Positions 7,125 to 15,009 of a stretch of 45,986 nt of DNA are shown in pieces. Every line of letters begins with the position of its first letter. Within the stretch, counting starts at the first letter, position 1. Below the pieces are notes generated by a model. It was not told where the DNA came from. It ran no database searches and saw only the letters and a list, made by a program, of their open reading frames with translations. A program made the translations under genes and the position numbers. This DNA is from Paenibacillus marchantiophytorum. GTDB lineage: Bacteria > Bacillota > Bacilli > Paenibacillales > NBRC-103111. The stretch lies in assembly GCF_014640555.1 (NCBI RefSeq), contig NZ_BMHE01000014.1:101079-147064 (forward strand). Direction: 5' to 3'.

Positions 7125-8381
7125 TTATATGGATTCTATTGGCCTTTTCACAGCTCTTTTCCTATAGTTCCAAATGATAATGAGACACAAAATGCCAGTC
7201 AAAACACCACAGCCCAAGAAGGCGCCATTTGCCCCAAAACGGTCTGCCACATACCCGGCAAAAAGGCTTCCAATCGGGGTTGAACCCGCGAATACGAGAG
7301 AATAGACGCTCATGACCCTTGCCCTATATTCCTCTTTGGCATGCATTTGCAAGGAAGAATTGCTGTTGGTTGCGAACATAATATTGAAGAAGCCCGTTAG
7401 CGCCAGCAGTGCTCCGCATGCCCAAACCGAAGTGCTAAGTCCATTCAAAATAAGACAAACAGCTACGACTAAGCTAGCAATAATGCTCAGCTTAATTCGA
7501 GGCCCTTGCTTACTGCGGAATGACATCGTCAGAGCCCCGGCAAAGGAACCGATCCCCAGACAAGACATCAGCGTTCCGTATGTTGTTTCCCCCATATGAA
7601 GCACATTTTTCGTGAAGACAGGAATAAGGACATTGAAATTAAACGCAAGCGTACCGATTACGGCTACAAGCAGAACCGTTTGAGCCAACAAAGGATCTCT
7701 GGCAATGTAAACGATGCCGTCTTTAATTTCTTTCATAATGCCATCATTGGACGTTTTCTTGCGAACATAAGGGGCTGCTTCGATATGAAATAACCCATAT
7801 AGAACAGCTATGAAGCTAACTCCGTTCAGTAAAAAGCACCAGCCTGCGCCGAGCAAAGCCATCATGACCGCCCCGATAGAAGGCCCTACAATTCTAGCCA
7901 TATTAAACGTCGTGGAATTGAGAGCGATGGCGTTCATCAAATCTTCCTTGCCTACAATTTCAATATTAAAAGCCTGCCTTGTCGGCATATCCAGCGTATT
8001 ATTTAATCCTAACAATAGCGCTAATACAAGGATGTAGCCGTACTTAACACTGTCGGTAAGAACTAAGATTGCGAGTGTGAAAGCGAGAATCATAGCGACC
8101 GTTTGCGTGACTAACAATATGTTCTTTTTGGGAAATTTGTCAACAATGATGCCGGCAAACAAGGAGAATAACATAATCGGAAGGAACTGACATGCCGCGA
8201 CGACCCCCAGCTTAAAAGGTGAACCCGTGAGCGTGAGGACGAGCCACGATTGCCCGATATTTTGCATCCAGGTGCCAATCAGGGATACGCATTGGCCAAG
8301 CCAGAGATACCGATAATTGCGATGCGTTAACGCGTGGAAATGCCGTTCGATAAACAGGGACCCTGCCAGCTTCATATTCAT
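7125..8381 (-). CDS. MFS drug/metabolite efflux transporter (DHA3/EntS-like)
   Basis: The product has 418 residues, about twelve hydrophobic helices and the MFS_3 (enterobactin-exporter-like) layout: an N-terminal segment YRYLWLGQCVSLIGTWMQNI, the loop 2-3 motif GIIVDKFPKKNIL and the helix 5 region NMARIVGPSIGA. Such proteins export drugs or small metabolites by proton antiport. The start codon overlaps the stop of the upstream MarR gene by 4 bp, so the two are translationally coupled. This is the arrangement of MarR-controlled efflux operons such as yusO-yusP. The substrate is unknown. Confidence 0.88.
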   Translation of the reverse strand: MNMKLAGSLFIERHFHALTHRNYRYLWLGQCVSLIGTWMQNIGQSWLVLTLTGSPFKLGVVAACQFLPIMLFSLFAGIIVDKFPKKNILLVTQTVAMILAFTLAILVLTDSVKYGYILVLALLLGLNNTLDMPTRQAFNIEIVGKEDLMNAIALNSTTFNMARIVGPSIGAVMMALLGAGWCFLLNGVSFIAVLYGLFHIEAAPYVRKKTSNDGIMKEIKDGIVYIARDPLLAQTVLLVAVIGTLAFNFNVLIPVFTKNVLHMGETTYGTLMSCLGIGSFAGALTMSFRSKQGPRIKLSIIASLVVAVCLILNGLSTSVWACGALLALTGFFNIMFATNSNSSLQMHAKEEYRARVMSVYSLVFAGSTPIGSLFAGYVADRFGANGAFLGCGVLTGILCLIIIWNYRKRAVKRPIESI

Positions 8382-8827
8382 GGCTCCATCGGCTCCTCTG
8401 CGAAACGGGCGGCATTAGTGCCCATTTTCTCCAAAATGGTTAAAGCTAATGCTTTCTCTTCCTCGCTCATGCCGTACGTCAGGCGCTCGCGCCAATCCGT
8501 CAAAACTTTACGTACATCCTCCTTGATCAGGAGCGCTTTATCCGTAAGATGGACTTCATTGCATCTCTTATCCTTTTCACTCACTGTGCGGGTTATGTAG
8601 CCTTGCTCTTCTAATTTTTTTAATGCCTTCGCGGTTGTTCCTTTATCAATTTTCAAATGGTCGGCCAGTTCTTCCTGGGTGAGACCATCTTCTCGATATA
8701 GCGCATTAATGAAAATATGCTGCCCCCGCCCAATCTCATACTCCTTCAAATGCTCACCGATATACATCTGCCCATAGCGGTACAACAGTGAGATCCATCT
8801 CGGAATTGAATTTCGGTTATCTATCAT
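8378..8827 (-). CDS. MarR-family regulator of the MFS operon
   Basis: The product is a 149-residue winged-helix regulator. It has recognition region LTQEELADHLKIDKGTTAKA, wing TVSEKDKRCNEVHLT and a helical dimer C-terminus. ATG at 8827 is chosen because GAGGTG lies 8 nt upstream; the open frame extends to 8926 but that extension crosses the operator-like repeats. The stop overlaps the transporter start by 4 bp. Two TTGCACT(C/T)GC-type motifs upstream are probable autoregulatory sites. Confidence 0.88.
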   Translation of the reverse strand: MIDNRNSIPRWISLLYRYGQMYIGEHLKEYEIGRGQHIFINALYREDGLTQEELADHLKIDKGTTAKALKKLEEQGYITRTVSEKDKRCNEVHLTDKALLIKEDVRKVLTDWRERLTYGMSEEEKALALTILEKMGTNAARFAEEPMEP

Positions 8828-8873
8828 CAAACCTGCACCTCGTCTCGTCTCAAAATTGTTTCTCATCCGAATC

Positions 8874-8928
8874 GTTGCACTTGCCACTAAAATATCATAC
8901 TGCGAAATGGTTGCACTCGCAACCATTT
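8874..8928. promoter_or_regulatory. MarR operators at the MarR-MFS promoter
   Basis: AAATGGTTGC-ACTC-GCAACCATTT (8905-8928) is a perfect 10-bp inverted repeat. A diverged relative, GTTGCACTTGCCAC, lies at 8874-8887, 31 bp away. The A/T-rich stretch between them (8888-8904) can hold the -10 region of the minus-strand promoter, so binding at both sites would bracket it. Confidence 0.65.
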
Positions 8929-9012
8929 TTTTGGAGCTGAAGCCCGCGCTCTGTCGCTTGAGAGGGATCCTCTAAATTTCGCTTGCTGCTGCATCGTCAA
9001 ACTAATTAGAAC

Positions 9013-9037
9013 AAAAAAAAGCCCCCCACAGGGAGCT
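9013..9037 (-). terminator. Rho-independent terminator of the MATE gene
   Basis: On the minus strand AGCTCCC pairs with GGGGGCT (one G-U pair, loop TGTG), followed by eight T residues. It lies 45 bp beyond the MATE stop codon. Confidence 0.8.
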
Positions 9038-9081
9038 GTATTCGTACCGTTCTCGAGCTGCTTGTCCTACCTGACAGCTCA

Positions 9082-10458
9082 TCACATCTGCCCAGCGATA
9101 CCACGCCTCTCTTGGATCATGGGTGCAGATTCTTTGGGCAGTTTCTTCCGCGCGAGCCAGCGTCGTTGAACCAGAAAGCCGCGGATTCCTTCGTCCAGAA
9201 TCATCGCTACATACACGCCATAGATGAGCCACCCAAGTTGAAGCCCGAACAGATACGTACCACCGACGGCAATAATCCACATACAAACAATACTGATGTT
9301 CATCACATATTTGGTTTCACCCACCGCGTTAAGCGCATTGTTCAGCGGCATATTCCACATTTTGAGCGGCTGCAGCAGCAAGTTCAAGGCCATCACTCCT
9401 ACGACGATGGAGATAATTTCTTGATTATCCGTAAAGGCGCCCACCACATTCTTGCCAAAAATGAATAGCAGGATGGTATTGGTAATAACAATCAGCTCGC
9501 CCCAGAATAAAGCTTTGTACAGGCTGCGATAAGCTTTTTCCATCTGACCTGCGCCAAACAAGTGCGCAACTTGAATTTGCACCGCCATTGCGAATGACCA
9601 ACCAGCGAGGAAAGAGAAGGACTCCATCGTGTTGAGATACGTTCGAGCAGCTAGCTGCTCGGCTCCCATCGTGGCGATCATGGAAAAGAGAATCACTTGC
9701 GAAATCGTCCAAGACGCCGAACTGAAGGCCATCGGCAAACCTACTTTGGCCACTTCTTTTAACAATGGACGGTCGAATAGGCGAAGATCACGCCACTGGA
9801 TGAGTCCAGTAAAAGATTTTCGAAAAATATAAAATAAGACCAGCAACGCAATCGCACGGCTGCCGACTGTCGACAAGGAGACGCCCAAAAGTCCCCATTT
9901 CGGCAATCCCAAAGCACCAAAAATAAACACATAATTGCCGATAATATGGATGATGTTCATTCCCACTGCTACAAGCATGGGGCCCTTCGTGTTCCCTGTA
10001 CTGCGAATGACTGTACTTAATGTTAAAATGGCGGACATCACAATCGTTCCGCTGCCCACTACACGGATGTATTGATAAGTCATCGCATGCAGCGATTCCG
10101 GCACATGAAGCATGTTGACGAAAATATTTGCTCCAAAAAATAGGAACAACGAAACAACCAAGCCTAGACCCACGGTCAACGTGAAAGCCATTGAAGCAAC
10201 TTTGCGAGCTTCCTCCTCTTTTCCCGCTCCAAGCTTCTGTGAGATAACAATCCCCGCTCCGCTGGAAATAAGAACGAACAACATAATTACCGCCTGGAAA
10301 AATTGATTGCTGATGCCAACAACAGCAACCGCATCATCCGAAATTCGGCTAACCATCAATGTGTCCGCAGTTCCAATCATAAATTGAAGAAATAATTCGA
10401 TCATGATCGGCCAAACCAGCCCGAAAAGTGTCATTTTTTTTGCAGTTTCCATAGCCAT
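9082..10458 (-). CDS. MATE-family multidrug/Na+ or H+ antiporter
   Basis: The product has about 458 residues, twelve predicted membrane helices and the two-fold repeat of the MATE (NorM/DinF) family. Family-like segments are GLVWPIMIELFLQFMIGTAD at the N-terminus, the loop VISQKLGAGKEEEARK and the second-half equivalent VAHLFGAGQMEKAYR. Such pumps export cationic drugs using ion gradients. The start is taken at 10458; a second in-frame ATG at 10452 is equally possible, and the frame runs open to 10485 without a convincing ribosome binding site. The gene stands alone, with its own terminator at 9013-9037 and a hairpin with a T-tract upstream at 10541-10586. Confidence 0.88.
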   Translation of the reverse strand: MAMETAKKMTLFGLVWPIMIELFLQFMIGTADTLMVSRISDDAVAVVGISNQFFQAVIMLFVLISSGAGIVISQKLGAGKEEEARKVASMAFTLTVGLGLVVSLFLFFGANIFVNMLHVPESLHAMTYQYIRVVGSGTIVMSAILTLSTVIRSTGNTKGPMLVAVGMNIIHIIGNYVFIFGALGLPKWGLLGVSLSTVGSRAIALLVLFYIFRKSFTGLIQWRDLRLFDRPLLKEVAKVGLPMAFSSASWTISQVILFSMIATMGAEQLAARTYLNTMESFSFLAGWSFAMAVQIQVAHLFGAGQMEKAYRSLYKALFWGELIVITNTILLFIFGKNVVGAFTDNQEIISIVVGVMALNLLLQPLKMWNMPLNNALNAVGETKYVMNISIVCMWIIAVGGTYLFGLQLGWLIYGVYVAMILDEGIRGFLVQRRWLARKKLPKESAPMIQERRGIAGQM

Positions 10459-10540
10459 CCCTATTCTCTCTGTCAGTATAAACACGCGTTCAAGAATTTA
10501 TTCTAGCAACTCTTGGACAGAAGTCAATGCCTAAAATAAG

Positions 10541-10586
10541 TAAAAACAACCCCCTTCTCCGGTCTATGACAACCAGAAAGGGGGTT
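10541..10586 (-). terminator. Terminator-like hairpin upstream of the MATE gene
   Basis: On the minus strand AACCCCCTT and AAGGGGGTT (10548-10556 and 10578-10586) form a 9-bp stem followed by GTTTTT. It lies about 90 bp upstream of the MATE start. It either ends read-through from the right or acts as an attenuator in the MATE leader. Confidence 0.6.
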
Positions 10587-10693
10587 AATCCGAGATTTTC
10601 AGTGGAGTTCCTGCTTTCATGGGAGTTTTAAGCATGAGATTAACGGCTTCGCCGCCACGAGAGATCAGCCTCTTATTAGCGACAAACCCAAGT

Positions 10694-10875
10694 AAGGGGA
10701 ACTCATGTACGCTATTTAGGCAAAAAGCAGGGATACGAGGGTCATAGCGGAACTACAGGGTCTTATTTCCACGAAAAGCGCTGAATTTCCCATGAAACAG
10801 CAAAATAGCGTACTGTAGTTCCCTCTCCCCGCGATAATGCCACTTTTTACTAGAATAGCGTACTATAGTTCCCTT
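10694..10875. repeat. Inverted-duplicate intergenic repeat, second family
   Basis: The left arm (10694-10772) and the reverse complement of the right arm (about 10798-10875) align over nearly 80 bp. Each arm holds two direct copies of a GGAACT..AGTACGCTATT motif spaced about 50 bp apart; the right arm shows it as AATAGCGTACTGTAGTTCCC and AATAGCGTACTATAGTTCCC. No gene is visible here, and the flanks at 10587-10693 and 10876-10917 show nothing else. Confidence 0.7.
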
Positions 10876-10917
10876 ACCGCCACGCGAGGCAGCCGGAGTA
10901 GCTCCACGTTCACTCCA

Positions 10918-11212
10918 AAAGAAAAACCCAGCCTGCGGCTAGGTCATCCAGTCCATGCACCTTGAGGCAAACCCAAGCCCCCTAAAGAACTCAATACCCT
11001 TTATTCGGTCAAAATCGCTCATTCTGAAATTCTAATGAATCCCAGAAGTTCTATTACAACCAAATGATCATTTTTCCAGCTAAAATTTGCTCTATAGCGT
11101 TAATCCAATTCATTAAATCGCCAAAGTAGCCATTTTCCGGTCTATAAGCATCCTACAGTTCATTAGATGCCCGCTGAGACCGCCCCCCTAATTCTGTGGT
11201 GGACGTCAGTTT
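10918..11212. repeat. Composite intergenic repeat, copy B
   Basis: This copy matches copy A (1-379) in order and sequence. A terminator (10922-10943) is followed by GAACTCAATACCC (about 10987), TCTAATGAA, TTCTATTACAA, TAAAATTTGCTCTATAGCG, CAATTCATTAAATC, TATAAGCATCCTACAGTTCATTAG split over about 11140-11168, and finally TCTGTGGTGGACGTC. Inverted arms lie at about 10981-11058 and 11091-11167. From 11213 to 11309 nothing more is seen. Confidence 0.8.
10922..10943 (-). terminator. Terminator of the phosphogluconolactonase operon, within repeat copy B
   Basis: On the minus strand CCTAGCC, loop GCA, GGCTGGG (one G-U pair) and TTTTTC form a terminator. It is the first good one downstream of the gene ending at 11310. 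Confidence 0.6.
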
Positions 11213-11309
11213 ATAAGCGGAAAGCCTCTTTTCGAACAATTAAACACATTTAGCTTCGTTTAACTACCTTATTCTCAACGTATAGACACTCGCCACGCTA
11301 GGGCGAAGC

Positions 11310-12395
11310 CTAAAGAAACTTGATGCAAACCGGGCGCGCTACCGCAGCGCTTTGCCCGGTTTCCTGCAGCATGCCGGTCTCCGCATCTATGCGGAAAACC
11401 GTAATGCTGCTGGAGTCCTGATTCGCCGCGAGGAGATAATCCCCTTGCGGCGACAGGGCGAAGTTCCGCGGCGTCCGCCCCAGCGTCGCCTGCCAGCCCA
11501 CGACCGAGAGCGTTCCGCTCTCTCGGTCCACCGCATAAACCGCGATACTGTCGTGTCCGCGGTTCGAGGCATACAGAAACCGTCCATCTCCGCTGAGATG
11601 GATGTCTGCGCAAGTGCTCTCGCCGCTGAAGCCTTCCGGCAGCGTCTCAATGCTCTGCAGCGCGGTCAGCACGCCCGCGTCTGCCTCGAAGCCCAGCACG
11701 GAGATCGTGCTGTCCAGCTCATTAATCGCGTACACGTACCGGCTGTCCGCGCTATAAACCAAATGACGCGGGCCCGCGCCCGGCTTCATCACAGCTTCGC
11801 CATGTGGCAGCAGGATACCGCGCTCCGCGTCAATCCGGCTAACCATCAGCCGATCGAGCCCCAGATCGGCGGAAATCGCAAAACGATTGTTCGGGGACGG
11901 AACAATCGAATGGGCATGCGGAGCTTCTTGACGGTCCGTTTGCGGACCCAAAGCTCCTTCATGCTTCACCAGCGGGCTATGTGCGCCCAACCCGCCCCCA
12001 TCCTCGATGGGATAGACCGTTACATCGCCGCTTCCATAGTTAGCGACCAAGGCAATGCGATTCGTCTTGTCTAAGCTGATATAGCAAGGCGCTGATCCGT
12101 CCGTTGGCTGCTGATTGATTTTCTCAAGCGTCCAGGTTCCGGCTTGAATCGCATAGGCCGCCGCAGCGCCTCCGAACCCCCCGTTATATGTTACCGTCTC
12201 GCTAACGGCATACAAAACGCTGCGAGTATCATTCAATGCCAGGAATGAAGCATTCGGCAAATCATGATAAGCTGCTACAAGCGTCAGCTCACCATGTTCG
12301 GAATTCAAACTGTATAAGCGAATTCCTTCTTGATTTTGCTCATCGGTATAGGACCCAACATACAAAAACTGCTCCTTTTGTCCGCCAATCGTCAT
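11310..12395 (-). CDS. 6-phosphogluconolactonase, seven-bladed propeller type
   Basis: The product is a 361-residue lactonase of the Pgl/YkgB family (not the NagB-like type). The repeating blade pattern is visible: FLYVGSYTDE, GELTLVAAYHDLPNASFLAL, ALVANYGSGDVTVYPI, APHAHSIVPSPNNRFAISADL, GAGPRHLVYSADSRYVYAINE, RFLYASNRGHDSIAVYAVD and DYLLAANQDSSSITVFRID. It hydrolyses 6-phosphogluconolactone in the oxidative pentose phosphate pathway, in the cytosol. The start overlaps the stop of the upstream DUF2238 gene by 4 bp. The central part is richer in G and C than its neighbours. Confidence 0.9.
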   Translation of the reverse strand: MTIGGQKEQFLYVGSYTDEQNQEGIRLYSLNSEHGELTLVAAYHDLPNASFLALNDTRSVLYAVSETVTYNGGFGGAAAAYAIQAGTWTLEKINQQPTDGSAPCYISLDKTNRIALVANYGSGDVTVYPIEDGGGLGAHSPLVKHEGALGPQTDRQEAPHAHSIVPSPNNRFAISADLGLDRLMVSRIDAERGILLPHGEAVMKPGAGPRHLVYSADSRYVYAINELDSTISVLGFEADAGVLTALQSIETLPEGFSGESTCADIHLSGDGRFLYASNRGHDSIAVYAVDRESGTLSVVGWQATLGRTPRNFALSPQGDYLLAANQDSSSITVFRIDAETGMLQETGQSAAVARPVCIKFL

Positions 12396-13048
12396 CTACA
12401 ACCAGCCTCCCTTTGTTTAATCCTCTGCATGAATGCGGTCACGCACATCGCAATGATCGAACCATAAAGTGCAAGCTCCATATCGTGGTGCGTATCCCAT
12501 GGATCCCCTTGCGTCCCAAGAAACAAGATCCCAATTTCCGGGGCAACAAGTAATGCCACCCACATTTCGATCAGCTCATAGAAAGCTCCCATAGCCAAAA
12601 CGATAACACAGGTTATGACAGAAAGCCATCTGCGACTTAGTGTCGTACAGGCTGACATGACTTCCCTAATTGGATAAGCAAGCAGCAGCCCAAAGCTGAA
12701 ATGTACCAAGCGGTCGAAATTGTCTCGCTGCGAATGAAACAGGAGCTTCATCCAGACATCCACTACATTCTCATTATACGAATAATGCGCGCCTACTGTA
12801 TGAAGCACCAGAAATAAGCCAATAAGCCCATAGGATAGATTGGATATCCAAAACCGCTTATATGTACCTACCAACACGATAAGTGCGGCCCATATCAATA
12901 GATTCTCCAGCACCCAATCAAATCTGCTATACGGCGATACTGCCATCCATATCCATATGACCAGATACACGATAATCATCACATGCAGTGGACGGTTCGA
13001 AGCAAACATTTGTTCTTTTCCCAACCACTTGCCTGCTCTTTCTCTCAC
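12392..13048 (-). CDS. DUF2238 (YjdF-like) membrane protein
   Basis: The product is 218 residues with about six hydrophobic helices and DUF2238 hallmarks: SPYSRFDWVLENLL, the HYSYNEN loop, RDNFDRLVHFSFGLLLAYP, AFYELIEMW and LGTQGDPWDTHHDM. The conserved acidic and histidine residues in the last motifs suggest a membrane-embedded active or metal site, but the family function is unknown. It is translationally coupled to the downstream phosphogluconolactonase gene. Upstream lies a short inverted repeat (13108-13129). Confidence 0.88.
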   Translation of the reverse strand: MRERAGKWLGKEQMFASNRPLHVMIIVYLVIWIWMAVSPYSRFDWVLENLLIWAALIVLVGTYKRFWISNLSYGLIGLFLVLHTVGAHYSYNENVVDVWMKLLFHSQRDNFDRLVHFSFGLLLAYPIREVMSACTTLSRRWLSVITCVIVLAMGAFYELIEMWVALLVAPEIGILFLGTQGDPWDTHHDMELALYGSIIAMCVTAFMQRIKQREAGCR

Positions 13049-13107
13049 GGCTTCATCCCCCTATCGCTTCTATACGTTCAGGGTAACTCGCCGCCACTTT
13101 TTGCAAA

Positions 13108-13129
13108 AGTACTAGATTTATGTAGTACT
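13108..13129. promoter_or_regulatory. Inverted repeat upstream of the DUF2238 operon
   Basis: AGTACTA (13108-13114) and TAGTACT (13123-13129) form a perfect 7-bp inverted repeat with an 8-nt spacer, 60 bp before the gene start. It is a possible operator; nothing identifies the regulator. Confidence 0.35.
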
Positions 13130-13222
13130 GAACAAATCGCGAAAAATTTCAAATCCATATTTGAGAAATAGGACGCAATTAAGGTAAGCTTGGTTTATAT
13201 AAAAATAGAGGTGATCTCCGCG

Positions 13223-14044
13223 ATGTCTAACCAAAACCAACCCTTGGTATCCATTATTATTCCAACCTATAATCGCCGCATTGAGCTGGCTGAGCTGGCT
13301 GAATCTTTAGTGCGTCAAACCTACAAAAATTTGCAAATTATCGTTGTGAACGATTACGGTCCATCCGTTGATTTCATTCAGGACCTATACCCTGAACTGA
13401 ATATCCAAATTATCAATATGCCGGAAAACTTGAAGCACGTCCATGCCCGCAATCGCGGTTTGCAAGAAGTGAAGGGCGATTACATCATGCTCTGTGATGA
13501 TGACGATTTACTGCTTCCCATTCATATTGAACGCATGCTGCAGGAGATTGAGGGCTATGATCTCGTCTATCCAGACGTTGAAATTTTCCATTACGCTTAT
13601 GAAAACCAAACACGCATCATAACAGATCGCTTCGTCTTTGCATATGAATTCGATGTCCCGGCCATGCGCAGATTTTCCACGTTCTTTTCTTCCGGCTGCA
13701 TCTTCCGGCCTGAGCTTATTGCCGCGTTGGGTCCATTTGACACAGAGGTGTTCCATTATTGGGACTGGGATTTCTTCCTGCGCGCGGCTGAACAGTTTCG
13801 TGTCAAACGCGCACCCATCGCGAGTGTTCTTTATGCATTTGCCCAACAAGGAACCAGCAACATGTCAGGGCAATTAGACAACATGCGTCCCTACTTGGAT
13901 TTGCTTTCGGTGAAGCATCAGCTTGGTGAACTGCCTACCGCGAACTTCTTCCTGCTGCTGGAAGAACCCGAAGTGAAAGCCCGCCAAGCTGCCACAGAGC
14001 TTATCTGGGATGGTCAACCGATCCGATCCCGCTTAGCTGAATAA
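13223..14044 (+). CDS. Family 2 glycosyltransferase
   Basis: The product is a 273-residue GT-A fold enzyme. It has the N-terminal strand PLVSIIIPTYNRR, the acidic VVNDYG, ARNRGLQEVKGDYIMLCDDDD (the DXD-type metal and nucleotide-sugar site) and a later HYWDWDFFLRA with the usual ED/WD catalytic region. There is no membrane segment, so it acts in the cytosol on a sugar acceptor; donor and acceptor cannot be inferred. ATG at 13223 follows AGAGGTGAT by 7 nt; the upstream extension to 13190 lacks a ribosome site. The 3' end overlaps the convergent AraC gene by 12 bp. It stands as a single gene, not in a polysaccharide cluster. Confidence 0.88.
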   Translation: MSNQNQPLVSIIIPTYNRRIELAELAESLVRQTYKNLQIIVVNDYGPSVDFIQDLYPELNIQIINMPENLKHVHARNRGLQEVKGDYIMLCDDDDLLLPIHIERMLQEIEGYDLVYPDVEIFHYAYENQTRIITDRFVFAYEFDVPAMRRFSTFFSSGCIFRPELIAALGPFDTEVFHYWDWDFFLRAAEQFRVKRAPIASVLYAFAQQGTSNMSGQLDNMRPYLDLLSVKHQLGELPTANFFLLLEEPEVKARQAATELIWDGQPIRSRLAE

Positions 14045-14884
14045 CCCTTTGGCATAAAAGCTCCGATATTCACTGGGCGTCATGCCTTCTTGTTCTTGAA
14101 ACCGTTGGTTGAAATAGCTTGCGCTTGCATAGCCAGCTTCCCGCGCAATGTCCTTGATCGATAAATGCTCTTTCTCAATCAAACGTTGCTTCGCATACTG
14201 GATCCGGCATAACGTAATGAACGAGAGCGGTGTCATGGACATGGCTTTCCGAAACAATTTGCAGAAATAGTACGTGCTGACGCCTGTGAGCTCCGCCCAT
14301 TCCTCGAGGATGAACGGCTCGCATGCTTTTTGCTGCATCGTTGGGAGCAGTGACAGAATGCGATCAACCGACTCCATCCCACGATTCACGGTCAAAGGAG
14401 CCGCATAACTCATGAATTCGCTCAATATCTGATACGTCAATGTCGATAGGTTGGTTGTTCGAAGAATCCCGTTCGTCTCCGCCTCCAGCAATAAGTGGTG
14501 GAAGGCTTCCTCGAGTTCATTCAATCTTTTTAGTGACCACAACACGCGAAAAAAACCTTTTTCCAGCAAAAATTCTTTGAGATAGCTCCCGTAAAAATGA
14601 ACGAAACGCACACTCCATGGATCATCCTTGGACGTATAGTATTTCTGCTCTTGGTACGGAAAATATAGAAAAGCATCTCCTTTTTGAAGCACATGCTGTT
14701 CGCCGTCTATTTCGACATACCCCTTGCCGGAAATTACAAAGTGGATACTGAACGTTTCACAGAGCCCTTCAGGCCGGTAGACGGTATGGGTCAGCATATC
14801 ATAATACCAACCGACCGATTCTGGAAAAATGAAATAGGAGGATTGCTGCAATCTCGGCAGCATAGATTGTCTTGACACAGGCAC
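14033..14884 (-). CDS. AraC-family regulator with cupin sensor domain
   Basis: The product has about 283 residues. An N-terminal cupin-like sugar-sensing domain contains FSIHFVISGKGYVEIDG and GDAFLYFPYQEQ. The C-terminal double helix-turn-helix contains TGVSTYYFCKLFRKAMSMTP and IKDIAREAGYASASYFNQRF, ending at GMTPSEYR. The start is uncertain: GTG at 14884 lies 8 nt after AGGA, GTG at 14878 7 nt after GGGG. It is divergent from the Gfo/Idh/MocA-aldo/keto reductase operon. Direct repeats in the shared gap (14901-14980) are good candidates for its binding sites, so it likely activates that operon in response to a carbohydrate. Confidence 0.88.
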   Translation of the reverse strand: MPVSRQSMLPRLQQSSYFIFPESVGWYYDMLTHTVYRPEGLCETFSIHFVISGKGYVEIDGEQHVLQKGDAFLYFPYQEQKYYTSKDDPWSVRFVHFYGSYLKEFLLEKGFFRVLWSLKRLNELEEAFHHLLLEAETNGILRTTNLSTLTYQILSEFMSYAAPLTVNRGMESVDRILSLLPTMQQKACEPFILEEWAELTGVSTYYFCKLFRKAMSMTPLSFITLCRIQYAKQRLIEKEHLSIKDIAREAGYASASYFNQRFQEQEGMTPSEYRSFYAKGLFS

Positions 14885-14900
14885 ACCCCGTTTCCTAATG

Positions 14901-14980
14901 ACAATATTCCGATATCTGGCACAATATATTGTCATATTCATTTTAAATAACTCGTTCTATAATAACAATATAACGATATC
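14901..14980. promoter_or_regulatory. Direct repeats in the divergent AraC/oxidoreductase promoter region
   Basis: ACAATATTCCGATATC (14901-14916) recurs as ACAATATAACGATATC (14965-14980), 14 of 16 bases alike and 64 bp apart. Between them ACAATATATTGT (14921-14932) is a perfect palindrome sharing the first seven bases. A TATAAT (14958-14963) may be the -10 of the rightward promoter. The layout suits an AraC-type regulator contacting several half-sites. Confidence 0.6.
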
Positions 14981-15009
14981 ACTTTATTTGACAAAGGAGA
15001 AATTTCAGA

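Noticed and set aside
11352..12074. A 240-residue plus-strand protein opposite the lactonase
   Set aside because: The minus strand shows a complete propeller lactonase; the plus frame is a GC-driven shadow.
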